Source of the DNA: Allium sativum
Taxonomy: Eukaryota > Streptophyta > Magnoliopsida > Asparagales > Amaryllidaceae
NCBI GenBank assembly: GCA_030737875.1
Contig: CM060922.1
Coordinates: 761,557,603-761,621,602, forward strand
Direction of reading: 5' to 3'
DNA: 64,000 nucleotides
Part shown: positions 47,365 to 61,050 of the stretch, piece after piece
Layout of the letters: the number at the start of each line of letters is the position of its first letter
Position numbering within the stretch: position 1 is the stretch's first letter
The notes under the pieces: model-generated
What the model was told of the DNA's origin: nothing
Seen by the model: the letters and a program-made list of their open reading frames with translations, nothing else
Database searches by the model: none
Made by a program: the position numbers and the translations under genes

Positions 47365-47675
47365 AGGTCATTTGCATCAGTTGTTAAACCCCTGTTGCAT
47401 CAGTTGTTGAACTGATACAAGTGAAGATGGTGCAACAGACAAATTTCTGTTGCATCAGTTACAGAACTGATGCAAATGACCATCACTTGCATTAGTTGTT
47501 TAATACAATTGATGCTATAGCGTAGATGCAAATGTCTACATTTTCTTTCGAAGCCTTGATCTATTGCATCACAGTTTTTAAACAACTGCTGCTGATGAAC
47601 AGATGCAAAAATGACATTTGTTATGACCTTTAGTGTATTGCATCAGTTGCCTATGCCATTACAACTGATGCAAAT
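47365..47675. repeat. Subterminal repeats of the CACTA element
   Basis: At least eight copies of TGCATCAGTTG or its complement CAACTGATGCA, some paired as short inverted repeats (for example 47396-47420, 47449-47476, 47638-47672). Such clusters bind the transposase in known CACTA elements. Confidence 0.7.
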
Positions 47676-47908
47676 TAGTTGAAGTAACAAAAATAAAATA
47701 AAAAAATGCACTATTTCAAAATTTTAAACTTGAAGCAACATTAATTAATAGAATTTAAAATTCTACAAATGCATTAATACCACCAATCGGATGAAATAAA
47801 AAATATAATTGTATTATCAATCAACATAGTTCATGTGTATACAAAAAAAAATACATATACTCTAATCATAAAACTAAATTCAACGTGTGCATAACAAAAA
47901 ATTCATAA

Positions 47909-48175
47909 CTACCTCCAATTATGCATGATATACGCCAAGCAATCCCGAACTTTGTCTATCTCTTGTCGGTCATAAGAACCACGATGTGCAAAGTCCTGCA
48001 ATTTATAAGAGTAGTAATGTTTTAAAACGTCGTAAATATATAACATATAATGGTTAGCTAGGCGAACGAAATAAATTAACATATACCTTTTGTAAATCGA
48101 TGCCTTGATTGTGGTGTTTTACTATGTCAAGCATATACCTCATCACATAATATACATAATTTGTTGCTTCAGACT
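47909..48175 (-). pseudogene. Ulp1-like (C48) peptidase C-terminal exons, catalytic Cys lost
   Basis: Exon one (about 48175-48087) reads SEATNYVYYVMRYMLDIVK and ends at a GT donor at 48085-48086. After a 91-bp intron (48086-47996, acceptor TGCAG) exon two reads DFAHRGSYDRQEIDKVRDCL and AYIMHNWR, ending in TAG at 47909-47911. The phase is 0 and the frame stays open across the splice. This is the end of a Ulp1-like cysteine peptidase of the type carried by plant CACTA elements (usual DCGYYVMRYMKDI ... Y..EEIDEVR.EWA). The Cys-Gly of the catalytic motif reads Tyr-Val here, so the enzyme would be inactive. Upstream exons are not readable. Confidence 0.7.
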
Positions 48176-48199
48176 ACTACGGACACTGACAATATTACA

Positions 48200-48734
48200 A
48201 AATAATTTAATAGTTAGTTTAAAATGAAACAAAAAAAGCATAGTGTTAATTCATTATTGCAGCTTTTAATAGTAGTCAGTGCTGCATGAATAATACATGG
48301 TGATACATGTATGGGGAAAACTCAATGTAACCCTTGTATCAACCCGGAAATGACACTGATGTTGTGCAAAGTAATATCGGTCCTGAAAATAACACAAGTG
48401 ATGTTGTGCAAGAGTTGCAGCAGTAAAGCCAATGCATGCACCAAGAGTTGCAGCAGTAAAGCAGCTAGAAAATCCAAACCCCCATTTTTTGCCCCAGTTT
48501 TTGATGTTGCAGATCTGATTCAAGTCAGAGAGTGGAACTACAAACTTTTCTATTCAGTGATTTGTTGGTATTAAATTGAGTAAAAGAGCTCATGATATGC
48601 CAACAAATGGCATTGCAGTATCGCCTAATCGTCTAAGTGACTTGGGCATGACTATGTAAACACCACTGTGTTTCCTGTCAATGTTCAATACTTCCTTTTA
48701 GCTTTGGTAGTTAATACCAATGAAATATTTCAGG
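48200..48734. other. Decayed CACTA interior next to LA
   Basis: No clear protein motif. Two direct repeats of AAGAGTTGCAGCAGTAAAGC lie at 48410 and 48450. Open frames of 85-87 codons on both strands overlap here and have no recognised domain. Confidence 0.4.
48730..48734. other. LA target-site duplication, left copy
   Basis: TCAGG, compared with TCAAG at 62486-62490: four of five bases agree. Confidence 0.65.
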
Positions 48735-51700
48735 TGTAAAGAACAGGGGATTTTTGACCCCGAAAATCGACATAAAAACATCATGTTGAACATTCAAGCA
48801 TCGAAAACACCAGAACGTTATTAGAAAGAAAATAGAGGGTGAGATAAGAAAGAAAGAAAGTTAGAATAGAAGAATAACACCAGAACAACATCAGAGTCTC
48901 ACATCGCAGCGAAATAAAATATAATACAGAAATAACTTTTATTGAGAACTTGGAATAATGCTTACAACATCGGATTACATCAACACATCTGGACAGTTAT
49001 GATTACCTGTCCTCATATTCAACACACAACGGAATAATACTAGACAATATCATACATCTGAACAACTTCAACTCGTCCTTGGACTTCATAGCATCCGATA
49101 ACCTGAACCTGTACAAGCCGGTCTAACCCGAGCATTTTAAATACCGGGTCAGTCTGTTGAAACAGAGTGAGAAAAAACTCTCAAAGTTTAAGGGGATCAT
49201 CCAATTTGATTTTAAAGTTCAAAATTCTCTCTAAGAAAAGGATAATCGTAAGACCAAATCCAAACATAAATACGGACGGTTTTTTACCTTATGATAACCC
49301 AAAACAATTTGAAATCAATATCTTATTGTGATATTATAATAGTGTCTAAATACAAATAAATAGAATCTAGCAGAGCGCTTGCATCTCACGCTCCACATAT
49401 ATAGTACACAAACAAAACCGCGGGCGCTTATTGGGGATTGGATTTTGACTATGACAAGGTATGGAACCACCTGCCGAATTGTATCTCTAAAGGCGGATAC
49501 ACTGGGTTCAACAAGAATGTCTTGCAACCCGGCCCACACATGACCAACCACCCATTTTGCTTGAGTGTATCGAATGTATATCACCAAAGGTTGGGAGCTA
49601 CCCACCGTTTCCCGAAAAGGGACAGTACCGATCGATTAAATAAGCAAAAGGAATTTCTCTAGATAGGTGATTATACACCCTAATGGGTGCGACCCACATT
49701 GCCATGCTGCATGCCCGATTTTTGTCATTTCCCAGCAGATGAGGCTTGAGGTTATAATCGACATTTGGAACATCTGGACACCGTTCACATCGTCCATACA
49801 AGTCATCCAGGAATAGGATGAACCGAAGGCACCCTCCTCCCACATCATAGGAATCACCCTATAGATCAGTAGCGAGTAGTCCTTGCAATCCGTAGATTTC
49901 AAGTACGACAAAATCACAGTGTATCTCTAGGGATCAGCCAGAGATTGTAAGTAATTCTTCCGTTTTATGAAGATCTGCGGTCTTCAATTTGTTCCATCTC
50001 GATCAACATCTTCGACGTATTCGTATTTATTGGTCGGAAAGGTTTTCGAATACAAATTCGATCCCGGTCTTCCCGTACCAATATCGTTGGGTCCGATTTT
50101 GATAGTCGGTTGTTTAACTATCAAAATAAACAGTCATAAAAATACAAATAAATTCATCGGTTTAGTATATATAGTCACTTGGCTATTAAAATAGTATATT
50201 AATATTCTCAAATCTTTTTGTTTTAATATTTTGAAAAAAATATCTTAAACTCAATATCCCATTCCCCATTAACTACCATTTCAAACCATTTGTTACAACG
50301 TTACTTATTATTTAAGATTTGGAAACCAATTCAATATATCATTTTAAACAATCATTATGATATCTCCTTTGTTTCGTTATTTGAATACCATAATCGTCAC
50401 TTTCCCTTTCAGAATAAACTCATCTCAAATCTCATCTCATTATTTTGAAAATATCGTTTTATTTTCACCAATCTCCTCTTTATTTCATTTTGTTGCGGGA
50501 ATATCACTTCATATTCTCACTCCCCCTTTTTTTCTTTTTTTTCCTTTTATTTATGGAATCCCGTATATTCTCAAATTCTTCAATAATGTTACATCATTAT
50601 TCCTCACAATATATTACCTCAACATTTCCACTTTTACAACTAATATCATCTTTCGATAATCCTGAAGTCATTCAAGTTGGGGTATTTTTAATTACCTCTC
50701 GGACCTTGATCAACAACATTCTTATCTTAAGATAAATATGAATTGTAATTCGAAAAAAAACTCATATTAATTCTAATACCAACAAATACCACTTCGCTAT
50801 TTATTTAAAATACAGTTTCATAAAACCTTCTTACTTCTGAAATCTCCTTTTTAAATGTTCTATTATTAATAAATTCATTTACTAGTAAATGACTAATATA
50901 AAATCAACTTTTTAAACCTTAACTTATTTAAAATATATGTTTCATTATCGGGATTTTTATTTCAAATCCCATTATTTGATCTTTTCTAAATTCAATTACA
51001 AGGATCCTTCTCTAAACCTTTCACTAATTCATTTTGGGAAATCTTATTTCAGCTCTCATCAATTTCCCTTAATGCCATTATTAAGCAACGTTAATTTAAA
51101 ATTAATGCTTTAGCTTCACATATCTTTTTATAAACTCGTTCATAAAACTTTGGTTTAATATCAACTCTTTTTCCATCTCGGTGTCTTTTATTTAATTAAA
51201 ATATTAAGTAACATTTATTTTACGCTTATCGCATAAGCTTAATCTTTTTACAACCTCATTTACCAAACTCAGTTTAAATGTAAACCCGTGCATAAACTCA
51301 TTTCAAAATTCAATTATCTTTTATTTCTAGCTTCAGTAACTACTTAAATGAACCTCATTCAAGAAGTACCTCTTTTAAATTATTATTAATTTACCTCATC
51401 GTTAACTGGAATAAATATTAAATTACCTTTTTAAAACCTTATTAAGTTAAACAACTATTCGTTAAATTATCTCTTTAGATTGATTGGCACAAACTAATTT
51501 AATTTGAAAATCAATTTTAGTTACAACAGTTGACTTGCTCAATGCTAGAACATGATTAACTCGTTAATCAATTCTAATTAGTCTTTCAATTTAAATTAAT
51601 CAATAATATAATTAATTCAGATAATCCCATTTACTTTGATTATTATTAAATAAATAATAATCGATTCAATATAATCTCATTCTAAATGTTACTTAAAATA

Positions 51701-53882
51701 ATTAACTTCAGTTATAAATCGTTACATTTATCGTTGTTCACTTGCTTATCCATCTTAGTATTATAAGAGTTAGCTTTATAGATCATTTAATAATTAATAT
51801 GAGGCACGTGCTTTGCACACGAGAAGATTTTTAGTACAAAAATGGTGATTGGTGATTAAAACAATCAACAAATACGAGGTTGGCTTATTTTCTTTTAATG
51901 CTTCATTTTAAATAATATATTTAAAAACTAATTTAATTATAAAATAATTTCACACTTTAATTTCTATAGATTTACCTGATGGTAAATCAATCTTTTATAA
52001 AAGAGTTTGTATTTTGGCCATCTGCTTTAAATTCCTCAACCAATATCACCCATGGGTTAATAACCAAACAAATGTTGAATTTAGATTTGACAATCAATAA
52101 CCAATTTAATAATCCAATCATATGGGTTCAACAGTTCATATAATGATCATATGCAGATAAACAATCAATTCAACTGATAGCGGTCAACCGAATAATTCAA
52201 GTATACAATTTAATCTAAATACGTTTATATTATTATAAACGTAACCAACAAGGTAAGTTACCTTGTTTGAAAACCATCGTTAAAATAACGATGTCATTTC
52301 ATTTAAATTAAACAACCGTTTAATTTAAATAATCGATATGATAATATTTAACAACCATTCAAACAATCATCAAACCAACCAATATTTAGCAAACATAGAA
52401 CACAAGTAATAAACCTGACTTATATAATTATAAGTGGGAGAACTGAGTGAGTTTAACTCACCTTGGGCATCCGTCCATCGTAAAAGATGGTTTGTTTCGG
52501 TTGCTTTTAGCTTGTCCAATCCAGCTTTAAAATGTTATGTCCGTCAATATGGTTTCACGCTTGCTGTCTAGTCCGATTCTGTGCACGTATGAGGAGGGTA
52601 CATAGATTATATGATCAGGTTACATGATGGTTTAAATTAAGTTATCTAAACCTTAAATAAACTTCCATTTGATGTTATTTAAGTTATTGAAATAAAGCTT
52701 TAGTCATGATAAACCTTTAGGCATGCTAGAACATAGTTAGATCATTTTTAAACGTTAAACCCGTTAATGCAAATTTGGCTGATCACTGGGTGATATATAT
52801 ATTGCTCCACGTCATGTTAAATAAGGGTTAACATTGTTAGACACCTTACACTATATTTAATTGGCTACGTAAAAACCCGGTGGAGGCACAATTAAAAAGA
52901 TACTTCGGTCTATTTGATGAGTGATCAGGCACTTAGTTAATATCGTGCATTCGGCACATAACATGACAAGGCGTGCTAACTAAATGTTTTGGCATGTAGA
53001 TAGTGAATAGGACTTAAATTGTGAACAGGATGTAACTAGTTAATATATACCTGCTACTATTCCCATCTCCTACAAGCCGGCCACGTCCTTCTTTTCATTT
53101 CGGTTGCCACTACCCTTGTCCCATACAAAACAACGGAAGCTTGCTAGCCTAATAGCTTTACAACGTCGGCCCCATGCTCTTTCCTTCTTCCACATCCCCA
53201 ACTCAAACCGGGTGAACAGCCTTCATCTTCCCAAAAGACTCCCTCCTCCTGAAACTGTTTTGCTACGAAATAATTATTATTAATATTTTTTTCTTTTTTT
53301 TCACCCTCGAAACTCATTGGACCATCAACCCATACCATGCAGTCTGCGTCTTCTTTCCCCTTCATATATCTCTTCCCCATACTGTTCTAGCGTTTCTTCC
53401 TCATAATGTAATATATGCGAACCAGAAAGGAACAATACACAGCAACCCGCCTCCGACACTTCCTCATGGTCGATCCTAATCCCCTTCCAACCTCCTTATC
53501 TACTTCCAGAATTTAAAACGTGCGCTAGTATACCCAAACTAGTAAATCCTCCTCCACATCGGTCACCAGTCCATTCACCTGAATAGAGAACGACAGGCCA
53601 CTGCTCCTACCCCAGTGGTGATTACGTCAGTATCCGGAAAATCCTATCAGCTCATACCGTTCGAACTCAAGAACTATATTGCGCAGGATCACAACTTTCC
53701 TAGACAAATGCTTCCTAAACTAATTTTTTTTCATGCCAGGAAAAAATAGATTAGTGAATAGAAATTTCAAACGGACCCAAGCTCAACAACTTACCCTGCT
53801 CCGCAACATCACTACAAACAGAATGACAAAGCCGTATTCCCTCGCTCCATTCTGCTGTTCTTGTCAATACCTCACCACACAC

Positions 53883-54092
53883 CTAGTAATTAACCTGCCA
53901 CAAACACCGCTGCGCCCCCTTCTCGAAAAACCCCGTGCCCCCACTACAACCCTGATCGGCACCGCCACCAGAGCACCATACCCCCAGTCTGATACACTTC
54001 AGCTCCCCTGACCACCCCGTCGATTTCACCAGGCAGCCTTGCCTCTGATGCCATCCATTTTCCCGAAACACGCCTCGCACGAGATTATCCAT
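53883..54092 (-). CDS. 69-codon ORF in the LA leader, 3' LTR copy (hypothetical)
   Basis: The ATG ending at 54092 is the first on the minus strand after the TATA box at 54149-54160. The product starts MDNLVRGVFRENGWH and is Gly/Cys-rich (GVWCSGGGADQGCSGG). The same-length frame in the other LTR (61051-61260) shares most residues. No domain is recognised. Because LTR copies are alike by descent, the shared frame is not evidence of selection. Confidence 0.3.
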   Translation of the reverse strand: MDNLVRGVFRENGWHQRQGCLVKSTGWSGELKCIRLGVWCSGGGADQGCSGGTGFFEKGAQRCLWQVNY

Positions 54093-54148
54093 GCTAGAGA
54101 CGGAAGACGTGAAGTGGGCGAGAGTTGCTAGAAGAAAGATGGTGAGGA

Positions 54149-54160
54149 TTTATATATATT
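54149..54160 (-). promoter_or_regulatory. TATA box of LA 3' LTR
   Basis: The minus strand reads AATATATATAAATCC. A start near 54120 would put the GC-rich block 54120-53080 in the transcript leader and leave some 5.4 kb of LTR as R-U5. Confidence 0.5.
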
Positions 54161-55309
54161 TTCTATTCCAGAAATCGGTTGTTTTTATTTTGCTGTTCAA
54201 AAGAAGAGAAGAAGTGATATTTATAGTTATGATACCGTGGAGAGCACGTTACATGGGATGCAAGGAAATTTTGGTTGTTTGGCTTCTAAGGCACGAGAAG
54301 AATTGTTTATTTTATATTTCTGTTTTGAATAGCTGATTGATGAGACTGCGTAGGTCCGCGCGGTTATTATATTTAAGGTGATGGGAGATTTTTATTTAGC
54401 TTCTCACTCACTTTGATAAATATTAATCGTAATCTAACGCCGTCCATTAAATATGTGCACCATCATGCATTAACTTCAAACACAACAAAACTAGACACAT
54501 TGCTACGACTTGACGTTCTGTTCCCAGTGAAATTAATTTCGTTGAAAACAGACTCTATTTGTCCAACGATGATATTTTAATTTCAATATATTTATCGGTT
54601 CGCATTTAAATTTCACCTGCCAACAAAATAACTCAAATTGGCTCCAAATTTAAAAACTAGCAATAAGTAGCCATATGTATTCCAATAAAATTTGTTTCGT
54701 TGAAAACGGAGGTCGTTGAAAAATAATTATTTATACGGCTTATATAATTATCGTTAAAACATAAATAAATAACAAAACAATTAAATGAATTAACAATAAC
54801 TTATTATTATTGTATATATGTCCAAATAAAATAATTTACAAATTACAAATATGAACCAATATGGAATCATAACTCCATATTAACCATTTCGAGTAAAAAA
54901 ATATTATATTTTTGATTCAAAATTATTAAATAAACGTTATCGTTTATTAATGATTTCCATAGCGACTATTTTAAAATTTGATTTGGACATAACTTACATT
55001 ATATAAGCTAAAAACTCGATTTTTCTCTTTCATTAGAAAAATATAATCAAAACGATCCCAACGTTTCTTGTTTCATAGAATTCTGACTTAAAACTGATTC
55101 TGTATATTCAATTGAAGTTGAAAACTCAACATTACGAATTATCGTGCCATTACGAGTTCATTTTTTTTAAATTAAATATGAGTTTAAACTTTCAATCACT
55201 ATTTAATTAACGAATTAAATATTTAAAAATCCATTAATATTCCAATTATAATATTTAAAATAGATTTAAATATCCGAAATCAAATGGCCGAAAAATCTGG
55301 GTCGTTACA

Positions 55310-55327
55310 TTCTTCCCCCCTTAAAAG
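55310..55327 (-). other. LA polypurine tract
   Basis: The minus strand reads CTTTTAAGGGGGGAAGAA immediately before the LTR start TGTAACGACCC. GAATTTCGTCCCCAAAATT adjoins it, as beside the G1 tract. Confidence 0.85.
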
Positions 55328-56280
55328 AATTTCGTCCCCAAAATTAGTAAGTTAAGAAGAGTGCTCAAACCCAATTATTTTCAAAATATTATCAAAAATA
55401 TTTGAAGTGCTAAAACTTAATGAAAACTTCGCCAGCACCTTTGTTATATTGTGCGATCCAAACAAGTACACTTGCCATTAAGGCCTCGCATAATTCAAGT
55501 GAAATTAAAAGAAAAACAGCAACCCAACCCAGGGGTATAAAATCAACCAGCAAATCAATTATATTTAGGTTTACCTATTTGTTGGGCAATCAATACTCTA
55601 ATCTTGAAGCAAAGCAACTGCCATTTTTCCTCCTTCCAACCTGCACTCGACTCAGTATATAATGGAAATAACCCTTACAGGGTTAAATTATTTTAGTTCT
55701 ATTTCATATTGATTCTACTTAAATTCATTTTCCTAGAATTTATCTTCTTGGTTTTCAATTAATTTTTGTTGATAAAATTTATAGTTAACCAATCCAATAA
55801 ACAAACAATCAATATAAGCAAATCATCCATATTTAGCTTAAGTTAAATTCTGATTTATCTGATTTCTTATTAGAATTCTTATTAACCAAATCTACTGGTT
55901 ATATTAAACCTATTCAAATTCAAAATCAACTTTGAATTCCCATTCTGGTTAAATAAAACGATTTAAATCCAATTTGAAATAAATTCAAATTAATCATCTA
56001 AACCAATATCTCACTAATTGAGAGAAAAATCCTTTTATATACCAAAATATGTTTGGGTAAAATTATTTCATTTACCCTTTTTTTTTACAAAACAATATTG
56101 TATCACTTTTCAGTTCAACTTGAACCAATCAAATAACACAATACAAAACACATTTTTATAACAAAATTTACAAATACGCTCTCATATATATATATATATA
56201 CATTCAAACTTAATCCACGGTATTACTAACCCCATCTCTATTGAGTTACACCACAGACCCAAGGTTATCACTAAACCTTT
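55328..56280 (-). other. LA interior, non-coding
   Basis: AT-rich, with a (TA)n run near 56190 and GAATTCAAATT words. No frame on the minus strand carries a retroviral motif; an 80-codon plus-strand frame at 55420-55662 is antisense to the element and has no recognised domain. Packaging signals would be expected here but cannot be identified by eye. Confidence 0.7.
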
Positions 56281-56292
56281 GCTCTGATACCA
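56281..56292 (-). other. LA primer-binding site (initiator tRNA-Met)
   Basis: TGGTATCAGAGC on the minus strand, one base inside the 5' LTR, followed by AAAGG. Exact match to the tRNA 3' end, as in G1. Confidence 0.93.
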
Positions 56293-59200
56293 CTGTTACG
56301 AACAGGGGATTTTTGACACCGAAAATCGATATAACAACATCATGTCGAACATTAAAGCATCGAAAACACCAGAACGTTTAGAGGGTGAGATAAGAAAGAA
56401 AGTTAGAATAGAAGAAGAAGAATAACACCAGAACAACATCAGAGTCTCACATCGCAGCGAAATAAAATATAATATAGAAATAACTTTTATTGAGAACTTG
56501 GAATAATACTTATAACATCGGAGTACATCAGCATATCTGGACAGTTATGATTACCTGTCCTCATATTCAACACACAACGAAATAATAGAAGACAATATCA
56601 TACGTCTGAACAACTTCAGCTCGTTCTTGGACTTCACAGCATCCGATAACCTGAACCTGTACAACCCGGTCTAACCCGAGCATTTCAAATACCGGGTCAG
56701 TCTGGTGAACCAGAGTGAGAAAAAAACTCGCAAGGTTTAAGGGGATCATCCAACTTGATTTTAAAGTTCAAAATTCTTTCTAAGAAAAGGATAATCGTAA
56801 GACCAAATTCATACATAAATACGGACGATTTTTACCTTACGATAACCCAAAAAAAATTGAAATCAATATCTTATTGTGATGTTATAATAGTGTCTAAATA
56901 CAAATAAATAGATACTAGCAGAGCGCTTGCATCTCACGCTCCATATATATAGTACACAAACAAAACCGCGGGCGCTTATTGGGGATTGGATTTTGACTAT
57001 GACAAGGTATGGAACCACCTGCCGATAGTGTATCTCTAGAGGCGGATACACTGGGTTCAATAAGAACGTCTTGCAACCCAGCCCACACATGGCCGACCAC
57101 CCATTTTGCTTGAGTGTATCGAATGTATATCACCAACAGTTGGCAGCTACCCACCGTTTCCCGAAAAGGGACAGCATCGATCGATTAAAGAAGCAAAAGG
57201 GATTTCTCTAGATAGGTGATTATACACCCTAATGGGTGCGACCCACATAGCCATGCTGCCTCCCCGATTTTTGTCATTTCCCAGCTGATGAGGCTTGAGG
57301 TTATAATCGACTTTGGAACATCTGGCCACCGTTCACATCGTCCATACAAGTCATCCAGGAATAGGATGAACCGAAGGCACCCTCCTACCACATCATAGGA
57401 ATCACCCTATAGATCAGTAGCGAGTAGTCCTTGCAATCCGTAGATTTCAACTACGACAAAATCACAGTGTATCTCTAAGGATTAGCCAGAGATTGTAAGT
57501 AATTCTTCCGTTTTGTGAAGATCTATGGTCTTCAATTTGCTCCATCTCAATCAACATCTTCGACATATTCGTATTTGTTGGTCGGAAAGGTTTTCGAATA
57601 TAAATTCGACCCCAGTCTTCCCATACCAATATCGTTGGGTCCGATTTTGATAGTCAGTTGTTTAACTATCAAAATAAACAGTCATAAAAATAAAAATAAA
57701 TTCATTGGTTTAGTATATAGAGTCACTTGGCTATTAAAATAGTATATTAATATTCTCAAATCTTTTTATTTTAATATTTAGAAAAAATATCTTAAACTCA
57801 ATATCCCATTCCACGTTAACTACCATTTCAAAACATTTGTTACAATGTTTCTTATTATTTAAGATTTGGAAACCAATTCAGTTTATAATTTTAAACAATC
57901 ACTACGATATCTCCTTTGTTTCGTTATTTGAATACCATAATCGTCACTTTCCCTTTTAGAATAAACTCATCTCAAATCTCATCTCCTTATTTTGAAAATA
58001 TCGTTTTATTTTCACCAATCTCCTCTTTATTTCTTTTGTTGCAGGAATATCACTTCATATTCTCACTCCCCGTTTTTTTTCTTTTCTTTTTTTTCTTTTT
58101 TTCTGGAATCCCATATATTCTCAAATTCTTCAATAACGTTACATCTTTATTCCTCACAATATATTACCTCAACATCTCCACTTTTACAACTAATATCATC
58201 TTTCGATAATCATGAAGTCGTTCAAGTTGGGGTATTTTAATTACCTCTCAGACCTTGATCAACAACATTCTTATCTTAAGATAAATATGAATTGTAATTC
58301 GAAAAAACTCATATTAATTCTAATACCAACAAATACCACTTCGCTATTTATTTAAAATACATTTTCGTAAAACCTTCTTACTTTTGAAATCTCCTTTTTA
58401 AATGTTCTATTATTAATAAATTCATTTACTAGTAAATGACTAATTTAACATTAACTTTTTAAACCTTAACTTATTTAAAATATATGTTTCATTATCGGGA
58501 TTTTTATTTCAAATCCCATTATTTGATCTTTTCTAAATTCAATTACAAGGATCCTTCTCTAAACCTTTCACTAATTCATTTTGGGAAATCTTATTTCAGC
58601 TCTCATCAATTTCCCTTAATGCCATTATTAAGCAACGTTAATTTAAAATTAATGCTTTAGCTTCACATATCTTTTTATAAACTCGTTCATAAAACTTTGG
58701 TTTAATATCAACTCTTTTTCCATCTCGGTGTCTTTTATTTAATTAAAATATTAAGTAACATTTATTTTACGCTTATCGCATAAGCTTAATCTTTTTACAA
58801 CCTCATTTACCAAACTCAGTTTAAATGTAAACCCGTACATAAACTCATTTCAAAATTCAATTATCTTTTATTTCTAGCTTCAGTAACTACTTAAATGAAC
58901 CTCATTCAAGAAGTACCTCTTTTAAATTATTATTAATTTACCTCATCGTTAACTGGAATAAATATTAAATTACCTTTTTAAAACCTTATTAAGTTAAACA
59001 ACTATTCGTTAAATTATCTCTTTAGATTGATTGGCACAAACTAATTTAATTTGAAAATCAATTTTAGTTACAACAGTTGACTTGCTCAATGCTAGAACAT
59101 GATTAACTCGTTAATCAATTCTAATTAGTCTTTCAATTTAAATTAATCAATAATATAATTAATTCAGATAATCCCATTTACTTTGATTATTATTAAATAA

Positions 59201-61050
59201 ATAATAATTGATTCAATATAATCTCATTCTAAATGTTACTTAAAAATAATTAACTTCAGTTATAAATCGTTACATTTATCGTTGTTCACTTGCTTATCCA
59301 TCTTAGTATTATAAGAGTTAGCTTTATACAATCAATTCAACTGATAGCGGTCAACCGAATAATTCAAGCATGCAATTTAATCTAAATACGTTTATATTAT
59401 TATAAACGTAACCAACAAGGTAAGTTAACTTGTTTGAAAACCATCGTTAAAATAATGATGTCATTTCATTTAAATTAAACAACCGTTTAATTTAAATAAT
59501 TGATATGATAATATTTAACAACCATTCAAACAATCATCAAACCAACCAATATTTAGCAAACATAGAACACAAGTAATAAATCTGACTTATAATAATTATA
59601 AGTGGGAGAACTGAGTGAGTTTAACTCACCTTGGGTATCTGTCCATCGTAAAAAATGGTTCATTTTGGTTGCTTTTAACTTGTCCAATCCAGCTTCAAAA
59701 TGTTATGTCCGTCAATATGGTTTCACGCTTGCTGTCTAGTCCGATTCTATGCACTATGAGGAGGGTACATAGATTATATGATCAGGTTATGTAATGGTTT
59801 AAATTAAGTTATCTAAACCTTAAATAAACTTCTATTTGATGTTATTTAAGTTATTAAAATAAAGCTTTAGTCATGATAAACCTTTAGGCATGCTAAAACA
59901 TAGTTAGATCATTTTTAAACGTTAAACCCGTTAATGCAAAACTGGCTGATCACTGGGTGATATATATATTGGTCCACGTCATGTTAAATAGGGGTTAACA
60001 ATGTTAGACACCTTACACTATATTTAATTGGCCACGTAAAAACCTGGTGGAGGCACAATTAAAAAGATACTTCGGTCTATTTGATGAGTGATCAGGCACT
60101 TAGTTAATATCGTGCATTCGGCACATAACATGACAAAGCGTGCTAACTAAATGTTTTGGCATGTAGATAGTGAACAAGACTTAAATCGTGAATAGGATGT
60201 AACTAGTTAATATATACCTGCTACTGTTCCCATCTCCTACAACCCGGCCACGTCCTTCTTTTCATTTCGGTTGCCACTACCCTTGTCCCATACAAAACAA
60301 CGGAAGCTTGCTAGCCTAATAGCTTTACAACGTCGGCCCCATGCTCTTTCCTTCTTCCACGTCCCTAACTCAAACCGGGTGAACAACCTTCATCTTCCCA
60401 AAAGACACCCTCCTTCTAAAACTGTTTTGCTACGAAATAATTAGTATTAATATTTCTTCTTCTTCTTTTTCACCCTCGAAACTCATTGGACCATCAACCC
60501 ATACCATGAAGTCCGCGTCTTCTTTCCCCTTCATATATCTCTTCCCCATACTGTTCTAGCATTTCTTCCTCATAATGTAATATATGCGAACCATAAAGGA
60601 ACAATACAAAGCAACGCGCCTCCGACACTACCTCATGGTCGATCCTAATCCCCTTCCAACCTCCTTCTCTACCTCCAGAATTTAAAACATGCGCCAATAT
60701 ACCCAAACTTGTAAATCCTCCTCCACGTCGGTCACTAGTCCATTCGCCTGAACAGAGAACGACAGGCCACTACTCCTACCCCAGTGGTGATTGCGTCAGT
60801 ATCCGGAAAATCCTGTCACCTCTTGCCGTTCGAACTCCAGAACGATATTGCGCAGGATCACAACTTTCCTAGACAAATGCTTCCTAACTAATTTTTTTTC
60901 ATGCCAGGAAAATATAAATTAGTGAATAGAAATTTCAAACGGACCCAGGTTCTACAACTTACCCTGCTCCGCAACATCACTACACACGGAATGACAAAGC
61001 CGTATTCCCTCGCCCTATGCTGTTGTTCTTGTCAATACATCACCACACAC

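Larger units (their letters stand above)
48735..55309 (-). repeat. LA 3' LTR (6575 bp)
   Basis: It runs on the plus strand from TGTAAAGAACAGGGG to GGGTCGTTACA. It keeps a segment at about 51780-52160 that is absent from the other LTR. The GC-richer block 53080-54120 lies just after a TATA box in the element direction. Similarity to the 5' LTR is uneven: about 5 percent differences at 48735-49000 but only about three differences over 50950-51770. Confidence 0.9.

Noticed and set aside
49315..49605. 96-codon minus-strand frame with a related 75-79-codon frame at 56863-57154 and a partial match at 20930-21148
   Set aside because: These are corresponding positions of the giant LTR copies; the likeness comes from LTR descent. 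The frames differ in length and break in different places, and no domain is recognisable.
50357..50735. Hydrophobic Phe/Ile/Leu-rich frames at 50357-50735 and 57916-58240 that look like membrane proteins
   Set aside because: They arise from T-rich LTR sequence with poly-T runs, are antisense to LA and shift frame between copies.
53733..54011. 92-codon plus-strand frame, also at 60901-61179
   Set aside because: It is antisense to the LA transcript and overlaps the 69-codon element-strand frame; low stop frequency follows from the GC-rich block. No domain or start context supports it.
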